Assembly (NCBI GenBank): GCA_030374805.1
Contig: JARGSG010000066.1
Location: 280,869 to 344,868, forward strand
Direction: 5' to 3'
DNA from: Gracilaria gracilis
Lineage: Eukaryota; Rhodophyta; Florideophyceae; Gracilariales; Gracilariaceae
DNA: 64,000 nucleotides
The notes under the pieces: generated by a model
Database searches by the model: none
The model's input: the letters and a program-made list of their open reading frames with translations, nothing else
Told to the model about the DNA's origin: nothing
Position numbers and translations under genes: made by a program
In this document: positions 49,001-59,955 of the stretch, one piece after another
Layout of the letters: each line of letters begins with the position of its first letter
How positions within the stretch are numbered: position 1 is the stretch's first letter

Positions 49001-52000
49001 CCGATTACTGTGGCTGAAGTGGCGATTGCTGTGGTTGCAAGGCGTTGTGCCATGGAAGGGTTTGTTGGGGATGGAACAAGATTGGCGTGTATACAACATA
49101 AGAAATGGGAATGGACATAGCTGAACTGGGTGATAATCTTTGAGAGGGTACGTGAACGTAGTCATGATAGTATTTGGAGGGCTTGGGGTCAGGGTTGTTT
49201 GTATCGTGGTTTGGGTGGTGGTTTGTGCGGGTTGTGGTTTCGAATGGCGTACTGAACGATTTGATAGGGAATGGATAGTGTGTATCTATACGTTACGTGT
49301 GTTTACGAGAGTCTTGAAAGCTAGAGTGCTGGATTTGGGCGCTAGAAGGCAATGAAAGCCAATTGGAAAGTATAGCGATTTTTGTGCTGTTTATGTAGAG
49401 GATTTTGTTAGTAGTAATTGACATGGTGTGTCGCGATTATGGGTGAGATGTGTGAGGAGGGTACGGGAAGAGTATAGGAGAGATCTGAGAGTGAATATTG
49501 TGTTTTGTGTAATTGAAAATGGAAAAAAGTAATTGAAAAAAGCGAGAAGTACGTTGAAGGGGGCATAACGGTAGAAAATGGAATTGGGAGACGGTCGGAG
49601 AGTGGAAAGCAGATAAGATAGGTGTAGGGGAGACGATGTTTTCAGTTTTGAGCAGGAAGGAGGTGAAAATGAGTCATAGTAGAAAGAGTTTGGGTTTTAT
49701 TTGGATTAGGGGCTGATAGGTGGAGGTCAGGCGAGAGAGTAGAGTAATGTGCGGCATGCTTGCCTGTTTTGGGGTTTGTTTCCAACCGATTACTGTGGCT
49801 GAAGTGGCGATTGCTGTGGTTGCAAGGCGTTGTGCCATGGAAGGGTTTGTTGGGGATGGAACAAGATTGGCGTGTATACAACATAAGAAATGGGAATGGA
49901 CATAGCTGAACTGGGTGATAATCTTTGAGAGGGTACGTGAACGTAGTCATGATAGTATTTGGAGGGCTTGGGGTCAGGGTTGTTTGTATCGTGGTTTGGG
50001 TGGTGGTTTGTGCGGGTTGTGGTTTCGAATGGCGTACTGAACGATTTGATAGGGAATGGATAGTGTGTATCTATACGTTACGTGTGTTTACGAGAGTCTT
50101 GAAAGCTAGAGTGCTGGATTTGGGCGCTAGAAGGCAATGAAAGCCAATTGGAAAGTATAGCGATTTTTGTGCTGTTTATGTAGAGGATTTTGTTAGTAGT
50201 AATTGACATGGTGTGTCGCGATTATGGGTGAGATGTGTGAGGAGGGTACGGGAAGAGTATAGGAGAGATCTGAGAGTGAATATTGTGTTTTGTGTAATTG
50301 AAAATGGAAAAAAGTAATTGAAAAAAGCGAGAAGTACGTTGAAGGGGGCATAACGGTAGAAAATGGAATTGGGAGACGGTCGGAGAGTGGAAAGCAGATA
50401 AGATAGGTGTAGGGGAGACGATGTTTTCAGTTTTGAGCAGGAAGGAGGTGAAAATGAGTCATAGTAGAAAGAGTTTGGGTTTTATTTGGATTAGGGGCTG
50501 ATAGGTGGAGGTCAGGCGAGAGAGTAGAGTATTGTGCGGCATGCTTGCCTGTTTTGGGGTTTGTTTCCAACCGATTACTGTGGCTGAAGTGGCGATTGCT
50601 GTGGTTGCAAGGCGTTGTGCCATGGAAGGGTTTGTTGGGGATGGAACAAGATTGGCGTGTATACAACATAAGAAATGGGAATGGACATAGCTGAACTGGG
50701 TGATAATCTTTGAGAGGGTACGTGAACGTAGTCATGATAGTATTTGGAGGGCTTGGGGTCATGGTTGTTTGTATCGTGGTTTGGGTGGTGGTTTGTGCGG
50801 GTTGTGGTTTCGAATGGCGTACTGAACGATTTGATAGGGAATGGATAGTGTGTATCTATACGTTACGTGTGTTTACGAGAGTCTTGAAAGCTAGAGTGCT
50901 GGATTTGGGCGCTAGAAGGCAATGAAAGCCAATTGGAAAGTATAGCGATTTTTGTGCTGTTTATGTAGAGGATTTTGTTAGTAGTAATTGACATGGTGTG
51001 TCGCGATTATGGGTGAGATGTGTGAGGAGGGTACGGGAAGAGTATAGGAGAGATCTGAGAGTGAATATTGTGTTTTGTGTAATTGAAAATGGAAAAAAGT
51101 AATTGAAAAAAGCGAGAAGTACGTTGAAGGGGGCATAACGGTAGAAAATGGAATTGGGAGACGGTCGGAGAGTGGAAAGCAGATAAGATAGGTGTAGGGG
51201 AGACGATGTTTTCAGTTTTGAGCAGGAAGGAGGTGAAAATGAGTCATAGTAGAAAGAGTTTGGGTTTTATTTGGATTAGGGGCTGATAGGTGGAGGTCAG
51301 GCGAGAGAGTAGAGTATTGTGCGGCATGCTTGCCTGTTTTGGGGTTTGTTTCCAACCGATTACTGTGGCTGAAGTGGCGATTGCTGTGGTTGCAAGGCGT
51401 TGTGCCATGGAAGGGTTTGTTGGGGATGGAACAAGATTGGCGTGTATACAACATAAGAAATGGGAATGGACATAGCTGAACTGGGTGATAATCTTTGAGA
51501 GGGTACGTGAACGTAGTCATGATAGTATTTGGAGGGCTTGGGGTCATGGTTGTTTGTATCGTGGTTTGGGTGGTGGTTTGTGCGGGTTGTGGTTTCGAAT
51601 GGCGTACTGAACGATTTGATAGGGAATGGATAGTGTGTATCTATACGTTACGTGTGTTTACGAGAGTCTTGAAAGCTAGAGTGCTGGATTTGGGCGCTAG
51701 AAGGCAATGAAAGCCAATTGGAAAGTATAGCGATTTTTGTGCTGTTTATGTAGAGGATTTTGTTAGTAGTAATTGACATGGTGTGTCGCGATTATGGGTG
51801 AGATGTGTGAGGAGGGTACGGGAAGAGTATAGGAGAGATCTGAGAGTGAATATTGTGTTTTGTGTAATTGAAAATGGAAAAAAGTAATTGAAAAAAGCGA
51901 GAAGTACGTTGAAGGGGGCATAACGGTAGAAAATGGAATTGGGAGACGGTCGGAGAGTGGAAAGCAGATAAGATAGGTGTAGGGGAGACGATGTTTTCAG

Positions 52001-53151
52001 TTTTGAGCAGGAAGGAGGTGAAAATGAGTCATAGTAGAAAGAGTTTGGGTTTTATTTGGATTAGGGGCTGATAGGTGGAGGTCAGGCGAGAGAGTAGAGT
52101 ATTGTGCGGCATGCTTGCCTGTTTTGGGGTTTGTTTCCAACCGATTACTGTGGCTGAAGTGGCGATTGCTGTGGTTGCAAGGCGTTGTGCCATGGAAGGG
52201 TTTGTTGGGGATGGAACAAGATTGGCGTGTATACAACATAAGAAATGGGAATGGACATAGCTGAACTGGGTGATAATCTTTGAGAGGGTACGTGAACGTA
52301 GTCATGATAGTATTTGGAGGGCTTGGGGTCATGGTTGTTTGTATCGTGGTTTGGGTGGTGGTTTGTGCGGGTTGTGGTTTCGAATGGCGTACTGAACGAT
52401 TTGATAGGGAATGGATAGTGTGTATCTATACGTTACGTGTGTTTACGAGAGTCTTGAAAGCTAGAGTGCTGGATTTGGGCGCTAGAAGGCAATGAAAGCC
52501 AATTGGAAAGTATAGCGATTTTTGTGCTGTTTATGTAGAGGATTTTGTTAGTAGTAATTGACATGGTGTGTCGCGATTATGGGTGAGATGTGTGAGGAGG
52601 GTACGGGAAGAGTATAGGAGAGATCTGAGAGTGAATATTGTGTTTTGTGTAATTGAAAATGGAAAAAAGTAATTGAAAAAAGCGAGAAGTACGTTGAAGG
52701 GGGCATAACGGTAGAAAATGGAATTGGGAGACGGTCGGAGAGTGGAAAGCAGATAAGATAGGTGTAGGGGAGACGATGTTTTCAGTTTTGAGCAGGAAGG
52801 AGGTGAAAATGAGTCATAGTAGAAAGAGTTTGGGTTTTATTTGGATTAGGGGCTGATAGGTGGAGGTCAGGCGAGAGAGTAGAGTAATGTGCGGCATGCT
52901 TGCCTGTTTTGGGGTTTGTTTCCAACCGATTACTGTGGCTGAAGTGGCGATTGCTGTGGTTGCAAGGCGTTGTGCCATGGAAGGGTTTGTTGGGGATGGA
53001 ACAAGATTGGCGTGTATACAACATAAGAAATGGGAATGGACATAGCTGAACTGGGTGATAATCTTTGAGAGGGTACGTGAACGTAGTCATGATAGTATTT
53101 GGAGGGCTTGGGGTCATGGTTGTTTGTATCGTGGTTTGGGTGGTGGTTTGG
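31066..53151 (+). repeat. 785-bp satellite, about 28 tandem copies
   Basis: A monomer of 785 bp (one copy of 786, with an extra G near 34154) repeats head to tail for about 22 kb. The phrase TTTGATAGGGTACGTGAACG recurs at the same phase throughout (31870, 32655 and so on to 53065, with TTTGAGAGGG in the last copies). Neighbouring copies are nearly identical. The left edge is a rearranged partial monomer (31066-31135, about 600 bp missing) and the right edge cuts a monomer abruptly. Three blocks differ by shared changes: about 31.1-35.8, 35.8-46.8 and 46.8-53.15 kb. Each monomer holds a 93-codon plus frame and a 102-codon minus frame, but 785 is not a multiple of 3 and the plus frame is cut by TGG to TGA in the last block, so I do not regard them as genes. 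Confidence 0.95.
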
Positions 53152-53345
53152 GGGGTCAATTAGGGGGGAATTAGGGGTTTTAGGGGTTTAGGGGTTTTAG
53201 GGGTTTAGGGTTTAGGGGTTTAGGGGTTTAGGGGTTTAGGGGAATTAGGGGGAATTAAGGGGGTTTAGGGGATTAGGGGTTTTAGGGGTTGTTATTAGGG
53301 GGGAATTAGGGGGGAATTAGTTAAGCCCACTACGGGGGTTTTCGT
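53152..53345 (+). repeat. Degenerate telomere-like TTTAGGGG repeats
   Basis: The satellite stops at GGTGGTTTG and changes at once into repeats of TTTAGGGG, TTTTAGGGG, TTTAGGG and AATTAGGGGG (about 20 units), fading out near 53345 into GTTAGGGCCCTAG sequence. The G-rich strand is the plus strand, so it points right. The motif resembles the plant-type telomere repeat TTTAGGG with an extra G. Inside the window it is interstitial. Confidence 0.75.
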
Positions 53346-54142
53346 TAAGGGGGGGGAATTTGATGTTAGGGCCCTAGTTGGCCAAGTTAGGGCTCTAGGG
53401 GGCCCATGTATGGGTCTCATTTCTGGGTTCAGGAGGACAATCGACTGTAAGAATCGAACGAATTTCGCAAATATATCTGGTAATGAAGCTCAGTTTTCTT
53501 TCTTTGAGGCTAACGGTCCCTTACATGTTTCATTTTTCTTTGTCAAATTGTGTAGCCTTGGTTAGCAATGGAACTTATATTCCCTTTTTGTGGGAGGGAT
53601 TGATATGGGGATCTTGTTTTTCCGCTCCATGGTGTTCGGGATGGATTTCTTTTCGTTATGTTAGGGGGAATTTGTCGCGCATAGATCCTGAAAGGATCTT
53701 AAATGTTGTGGAATGATGAACAGGACATGATGAAGAAGACTGGCAATGATCTATGTGGTATTTACCAGACGAGGAATTGAACTGCGCTATGAAGTTTTGG
53801 CCAGTGGCGTATCCATTTAATGCCCGAAGCTTAGGAGGCTCATATTTATTCCCCATCAGATGACCTGTTTTCGTGAATTAATTAACACCACAAGGTCTCT
53901 CGCAGAGAAGGTGGGCAATTAATTATTTGTACGATAATCCTGATAACAAGTTGGAGAGCCATACATGATTGCAAACATGATTGCAAAAATCCTCGCAACT
54001 CTGATTGGAATATGCGACGTGGCTTTTATTGGGGTCAATTGAAATCACAAGAACGGTTGATAACCTTTTGGCCTTCAAGTTCGCTGTTTTACTACTTGGC
54101 TGCTCTTCTCAATATAGGTAGAATGAAGGAAGAAATTTCACA
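53346..54142. other. Intergenic with coding-like scraps
   Basis: After the telomere-like block no complete gene is visible. A plus-strand scrap near 53770-53855 (DEELNCAMKFWPVAYPFNAR) looks protein-like but is flanked by stops and unassigned. The 77-codon frame at 53483-53716 is not convincing. Confidence 0.35.
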
Positions 54143-54720
54143 TGGGATGAGATGAAGTCGGCCTTTCATCTAAAGATGAATAAATAATTTCGTAAAGCAA
54201 TGGTGAGACAAATGAGACAAATGAAACGCAAAGTATACAAGAACTTATGGATGAAACTTGATGAAGGCATCCGAGAAAAGCTATGAAAGTGAGAACGCTA
54301 TAGATGCGACCGTGAGCCAATTTTCATAAAACACTAGAGCCGGATACTAACAAATATGAAAGAATTGTAGGAAATTGTAATGTGATGGATTGGGCATTGG
54401 AGGATTTTAAAGTAAGAAAAGCAACGAAGTCTAAATATAAAATAGAAGTGGGAAGAATCGCACCGTTACGACTTCTTTTTCGATCGGAAAGAATCGCAGC
54501 ATGAGCGGCCACTCAAAATGAAAATGAAAATGCTGATTACAATTCACAGCCTGCTTCTTCTCAACCTGGAGATGGCAGCACAAGCAATTCAACGTTAGAG
54601 GATACTAAAAACGAAATAGGAAAGCTGCATACGTTGAACGAAACCATCAAGAAGAAGGCGTTGAACGAAACTATCAAGAAGAAAGCGGTGCCCATGGATA
54701 CGAAGTTAAAAGAAAATTGA
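54143..54720 (+). pseudogene. Degraded gene, unknown product
   Basis: One frame (54143-54285) reads as a helical Met/Lys/Arg-rich segment with a stop. Another frame (54331-54720) gives LEPDTNKYERIVGNCNVMDW followed by a basic helical region, TGA at 54502-54504, then an Asn/Ser/Gln-rich tail with a 10-residue duplication of LNETIKKKA (near 54635 and 54662), ending at TGA 54718-54720. The amino-acid pattern is clearly protein-like, suggesting the end of a decayed gene with at least one frameshift. I cannot assign a family. Confidence 0.35.
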
Positions 54721-55212
54721 GGAGAAAAAGGCGGCATTACAAACATTTTAATAAAGCTACCGGCGTACCTGAGGTATTCAAGGGCCCTGAGAGTTGCCCT
54801 TTCCAATGAATGGATGTCCTCCACCTCCTTTTTCAGACCACCTTTGAAAAGTCCCAACTTTTCCGACTATTCATTGTATACCTGTCATGAAACATGTAAC
54901 TGTTTAACCTCAAGGAAGCGATTCCAAACCTCGCTATATAAAGAGATTTGAGTTCACTACTAATTCTTTCGATTCCCCAACGAGAACAACACTCACCATC
55001 GAAACAGAAACCCATCTGTAGATACCCTATTTCATGGTTATTCCATAGTCGTAGTGTTCCTCTTCCGCACAGAAAGCAATTTTCGATGCTAATTGCACCT
55101 CCTAACATTAAACTATTCTCACGGCCGTCATAGTGAAAAAATAGATAACCTCTTCACAAAAGAGAACCAAACGTCAAACTGAATATCGAAAATCCTTTAT
55201 AACCAATAGCTA
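54721..55212. other. Intergenic, nothing recognised
   Basis: Small overlapping frames on both strands (54833-55108 minus, 54948-55133 plus) lack any recognisable domain. This sequence leads into the composite repeat array. Confidence 0.35.
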
Positions 55213-57557
55213 CTTTTCACCAGACAAGTTTCCCAATCTTGCTGGTCAAGTCTGTTGAACCCTGGAGTAAAGCTATATCCACTGAACTTCAGAAATTCGA
55301 AACTCATAAACGCTTCCTTCCATAACATCCAATGCTTTACAAAACAGCCATTATTGCGAACATCTGTTCAAACTGTTGAAAACAGCCAGCATTGTGGAGA
55401 TCCTTCAAACTGTTCGAGAATAGATGGCACCCGTTAGTAGTACATAATACACATGGTGAAGAATTGCTGATGTGTGTATCTATATGCCGTAAATTACTTT
55501 AGTAAACGTGGGATACGTGTGAAGTGCAAAAAGGTGTTTTACACGTGGCACTTCGACTCTCCTTTCACTGTAGCCGGTGTCCGTTTCATTAAAGTTGCAT
55601 TTGTGGGCCACTTGTGCGCGATATAATTTCAGGTGCCACATGACGGAGCCATGTCCTAGGACATGGCGAAAACTTGGTTCATGTTCGTGCAAAGCGCGCG
55701 GGATGTTTCCAAAAAATTGGTATTTATTTACAAAAACTTTTTTTGAAAATTCCGTGATGCTTTTCACCAGACAAGTTTCCCAATCTTGCTGGTCAAGTCG
55801 GCTGAACCCTGGAGTAAAGCTATATCCACTGAACTTCAGAAATTCGAAACTCATAAACGCTTCCTTCCATAACATCCAATGCTTTACAAAACAGTCATTA
55901 TTGTGAACATCTGTTCAAACTGTTGAAAACATCCAGCATTGTGGAGATCCTTCAAACCGTTCGAGAATAGATGGCACCCGTTAGTAGTACATAATACACA
56001 TGGTGAAGAATTGCTGATGTGTGTATCTACATGCCGTAAATTACTTTCAGTAAACGTGGGATACGTGTGAAGTGCATTCAAGGTATATTTTGGGACAAGA
56101 GCCCCTGGTCATACACCATGGACGAATGCGGACGCGGAGCAATGTGTTGAGGGGGCCATGTCCTAGGACATGGCGAAAACTTGGTTCATGTGCAAAGCGC
56201 GCGTGATGTTTCAAAAAATTGGTATTCATTTACAAAACTTTTTCTGAAAATTCCGTGATGCAAGAACATGCCACTTTTTCATGGTGTCCTAGGACATGAA
56301 GCATTCAAGTTATAATTTGGGACAAGAGCCCCTGGTCATACACCATGGACGAATGCGGACGCGGAGCAATGTGTTGAGGGGGCCATGTCCTAGGACATGG
56401 CGAAAACTTGGTTCATGTTCGTGCAAAGCGCGCGGGATGTTTCCAAAAAATTGGTATTTATTTACAAAAACTTTTTTTGAGAATTCCGTGATGCTTTTCA
56501 CCAGACAAGTTTCCCAATCTTGCTGGTCAAGTCGGCTGAACCCTGGAGTAAAGCTATATCCACTGAACTTCAGAAATTCGAAACTCATAAACGCTTCCTT
56601 CCATAACATCCAATGCTTTACAAAACAGCCATTATTGTGAACATCTGTTCAAACTGTTGAAAACAGCCAGCATTGTGGAGATCCTTCAAACCGTTCGAGA
56701 ATAAATGGCACCCGTTAGTAGTACATAATACACATGGTGAAGAATTGCTGATGTGTGTATCTATATGCCGTAAATTACTTTAGTAAACGTGGGATACGTG
56801 TGAAGTGCAAAAAGGTGTTTTACACGTGGTCTTTCGACTCTCCTTTCACTGTGGCCGGTGTCCGTTTCATTAAAATTGCACTTGTGGGCCACTTGTGCGC
56901 GATATAATTTCAGGTGCCACATAACGGAGCCATGTCCTAGGACATGGCGAAAACTTGGTTCATGTTCGTGCAAAGCGCGCGGGATGTTTCCAAAAAATTG
57001 GTATTTATTTACAAAAACTTTTTCTGAAAATTCCGTGATGCAAGAACATGAACCACTTTTTCATGGTGTCCTAGGACATGAAGCATTCAAGTTATATTTT
57101 GGGACAAGAGCCCCTGGTCATACACCATGGACGAATGCGGACGCGGAGCAATGTGTTGAGGAGGCCATGTCCTAGGACATGGCGAAAACTTGGTTCATGT
57201 TCGTGCAAAGCGCGCGGAATGTTTCCAAAAAATTGGTATTTATTTACAAAAACTTTTTCTGAAAATTCCGTGATGCAAGAACATGAACCACTTTTTCATG
57301 GTGTCCTAGGACATGAAGCATTCAAGTTATATTTTGGGACAAGAGCCCCTGGTCATACACCATGGACGAATGCGGACGCGGAGCAATGTGTTGAGGGGGC
57401 CATGTCCTAGGACATGGCGAAAACTTGGTTCATGTTCGTGCAAAGCGCGCGGGATGTTTCCAAAAAAATTGGTATTTATTTACAAAAACTAAAACTTTTT
57501 CTGAAAATTCCGTGATGCAAGAACATGAACCACTTTTTCATGGTGTCCTAGGACATG
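55213..57557 (+). repeat. Composite tandem array: 436-bp module plus small inverted-repeat element
   Basis: Module A (starting TTTTCACCAGACAAGTTTCC) occurs at 55213-55648, 55761-about 56090 (shortened) and 56494-56929. A second unit of about 150 bp with palindromic ends starts at 55649, 56156, 56383, 56930, 57165 and 57400. The last three are spaced 235 bp apart because each is followed by the same 83-bp spacer (AAGCATTCAAGTTATATTTTG onwards). Copies at 55649 and 56383 run directly into module A, losing their right ends. The array thus mixes transposon-like units and a satellite-like module. Frames inside (up to 131 codons, repeated in several copies) are by-products of the repetition. Confidence 0.85.
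57400..57557 (+). mobile_element. MITE-like element, best complete copy
   Basis: The left end CCATGTCCTAGGACATGGCG and the right end GGTGTCCTAGGACATG are inverted copies. About 36 bp of each end match when one is reverse-complemented (shared CATGTCCTAGGACA, then a variable part, then TGGTTCATGTTC). Each end also contains its own palindrome CATGTCCTAGGACATG. The 120 bp between them have no coding capacity. Size and structure fit a non-autonomous inverted-repeat transposon. I could not fix a target-site duplication. Similar copies are at 56156-56298, 56930-57080 and 57165-57316. Confidence 0.6.
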
Positions 57558-58260
57558 GTTCCACCCCGTGTTGAAGTTGTACACTTCAAGACTCCGCCCA
57601 GAAGCCATCCTGATTTATTGTGCTTATTCCTGTATTCCTTAAAACCAAGATTTCTATTATGCACAAACGTGACATATTGGTCTTTGCAAGCGCCCCGTAC
57701 TCACTTCATTGCGTAGGCTAAATCGTATAACACGCCTTGCCACTACCGAAACTACACCAAGGGTTCCATGCGCAACGGCGGCGAAAAGCAACACGACGAC
57801 TTGAACACCTCAATTCGTGAAATCTGCTCTAAAAAGGATTCCGCGCCAAATCTCTACCGTGTCGTTGTTGTTTCGATTGAAGTGCAGGGAGTGGAAGGGA
57901 AGGAGAAGGAGCGGTTCGCAGTGTGAGATATAAACAATGTGGAAATAACTATGGTGTTGGCTACGCATGATGGTGCCTCGGAACGGGACTGTACTGGCGG
58001 GCAAAGAAAGATGTCATCTTCGCATCTTCTAGATGACATCTTGTAGCGAATCTTAAAATAAAACTTGTGAAAAACGAAAAAAATCCTAATCCAAAACACA
58101 CGAATGAAAAACATGTTCCAAGCAAGCCGTTGCGAAGGTACCTCAAAACCCATTTCGTGCTCTAGATCGGCACTTCCTCGTCCGATTCACTCGGAGAGCG
58201 ACCGAGCGGCGGAGCACATTCGAATTTCTTCCCGTTGGAGAGTCTCATATCACACAGAAA
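57558..58260. other. Upstream region of the Myb/SANT gene
   Basis: No gene is seen. AAGATGTCATCT (58008-58019) and AGATGACATCTT (58031-58042) form a perfect 12-bp inverted repeat with an 11-base loop, about 220 bp before the ATG at 58261. The 60 bp before the ATG (GGAGAGTCTCATATCACACAGAAA) look like a normal leader. Confidence 0.4.
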
Positions 58261-59913
58261 ATGTCTGGTAAGAACTGGATGTCCGAGGAGGACCAGCAAT
58301 TGCGGGACGCAGCCTTAGAGGAAGCACATAGTGGCTCTGGGAAGCACTTGGAGCTCAATTTCTGGGAGACTTTGGCAAATAATCAACTTCTTCCTCGGGA
58401 TCGGAATCCGGGAGAGTGTTGGGAGAGATACAAGAAGATTAGTGAGGAACATACGAATTTTCCCCGGAAAAAGGCGAGGACCTCACAAGATATCATCCCC
58501 TTGGGTCAATTTAGGGACGGAGGTGGAGATTCAGAGGAGATAACAGCCCAGTTTGAGGCCAGAGACACCGTGGCTGCCAAGTCCGCAGTTCCAGTGAAAT
58601 CTCTTGGGGCGGTTATTAATTTCTGCGGCAGTGAACGTCACTTTCGCGAAAGCTTCCATGAAGAACATCGTGAGCGGAAAGAGTTTGTGAATCTTGAATA
58701 TGGAGGTCGCTCGAAAGAAGATCTTGAACGGAAAGAGCTTGTGAATCGTGAAGGTGGAGGTCATTCGAAGAAACATCGTGAACGGAAAGAGCTTGCAAAA
58801 CTTGAAAATTTAGGTCCTGCAACATGTGACCGAGGTTCTGAGCCTCAGCTGAAAGAGAATGTGGACTTCCCGCAAGTGGTCAGCTGTCTTCTCTCAGTAG
58901 CGGAATTGCCTGGCATTCGCAAAGTTCTTGATGTTGGAATGTCCGGGAAGTTTATTGAAGAGTGCGTGAAGAAGTGCTACGGGATAAAACAAGCTGGAAT
59001 TCTTCGAGAGCATCTCTCAGCTAAAGTACAATGCATGGAAGCGAAAGGCCTAGTTTTCACGCTTAGGAACGACATGCAATTGAATGAAATCTCTGAGAAA
59101 CAACTCTATTCTCTACTAGATAGGAGCACATACATCTTCATTAATGGAAGTAACAGTGCTTTGACAACAAGACTGTTTAGAGCTGTTATCTCTCTGGTGA
59201 AATCCACCGTTCTTAGTGGCTCAGGTGAAGTTCATGTGCTGAAAAAGCTGGGTTCGAATTGCAAATCTCGTTTTGTGAAATGGAAGCCTTTCTTGAATGA
59301 AGACATCTTCAGGAGCGAAATGAAGTCATTGAAAGAGTATATGATCGAAAGGTACAATGGGGCCAGAGGGTTGTCTATTGACCAGTTAGGTGTTTCATCC
59401 CTGTTAACCTCCGTCCAACATATCATTGACAGGGAGGAGGAGAAACTTGATGAAGTTTTCACCAATATAATTTGCCTCGGTCAAGAAACGGAGAAGAATT
59501 TGGCCAGCAACCTTGATAAAGTGAAAGGCAATGAGGCTGATGAGATATTGAAGATTCATCTGTTTTCTGACGATGATTCAGATGATGGTGTTGCTCAGAA
59601 GAGATCAAGGACCAGTAAGGAAAAAAAGAGATCTCTTGGGTGGAACCAAAAGTTTTCAACTACGGGCGAGGCCTCTGAACTGCAACTGAGGACTGGTTCA
59701 TTCTCACCCAGGGAAGACAAATTACTACGCCAAGGTATTGAACAGTATGGAGTCGGGAGCTGGAGTCGTATGCAGAAGGAGTTGTTTATTCCAAATGGAT
59801 TTGTACGACTTCAAACCAGTCTAAAGGATAGAGCCCGAATGCTAGGATACGTGAGCATCAGAAAGAGGAGGACGAAAAGGAAGGCAGTTTTCTCCTCCCC
59901 TACTGGAGTTTGA
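58261..59913 (+). CDS. Myb/SANT-domain protein, 550 aa
   Basis: This is an intact single-exon frame starting at ATG 58261 in a good context (ACAGAAAATGTC). Residues 5-60 form a Myb/SANT-like or trihelix-like domain with Trp6, Trp35 and Trp54 and the ending ECWERYKKI. Residues 137-184 hold three imperfect 19-residue repeats around RERKELVNLE. Residues 200-420 are a helical region of unknown family, 435-462 an acidic Ser/Asp patch followed by a basic stretch typical of nuclear proteins. Residues 481-530 are a second Myb domain (FSPREDKLLRQGIEQYGVGSW ending in LKDRARMLGY), similar to telobox-type Myb domains with their LKDKWRNL motif. It probably binds DNA in the nucleus, as a regulator or as an accessory protein of a mobile element. 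No lesion is seen. Confidence 0.75.
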   Translation: MSGKNWMSEEDQQLRDAALEEAHSGSGKHLELNFWETLANNQLLPRDRNPGECWERYKKISEEHTNFPRKKARTSQDIIPLGQFRDGGGDSEEITAQFEARDTVAAKSAVPVKSLGAVINFCGSERHFRESFHEEHRERKEFVNLEYGGRSKEDLERKELVNREGGGHSKKHRERKELAKLENLGPATCDRGSEPQLKENVDFPQVVSCLLSVAELPGIRKVLDVGMSGKFIEECVKKCYGIKQAGILREHLSAKVQCMEAKGLVFTLRNDMQLNEISEKQLYSLLDRSTYIFINGSNSALTTRLFRAVISLVKSTVLSGSGEVHVLKKLGSNCKSRFVKWKPFLNEDIFRSEMKSLKEYMIERYNGARGLSIDQLGVSSLLTSVQHIIDREEEKLDEVFTNIICLGQETEKNLASNLDKVKGNEADEILKIHLFSDDDSDDGVAQKRSRTSKEKKRSLGWNQKFSTTGEASELQLRTGSFSPREDKLLRQGIEQYGVGSWSRMQKELFIPNGFVRLQTSLKDRARMLGYVSIRKRRTKRKAVFSSPTGV

Positions 59914-59955
59914 CGATAGTAGTTCCTGAGTGGGCCCTCTCCACTTGAGGAAAGA

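Noticed and set aside
31869-53045. Repeated 93-, 102-, 84- and 61-codon frames in the satellite
   Set aside because: They recur only because the DNA repeats. The 785-bp period is not a multiple of 3, frames exist on both strands in the same DNA, and the plus frame is truncated in the last block without compensating change.
55480-57410. Frames of 99-131 codons repeated in the composite array
   Set aside because: They follow the repeat units in several frames and both strands and share no family.
31066-57557. CRISPR array
   Set aside because: The repeats are long (235-785 bp) without unique spacers, and the sequence is eukaryotic.
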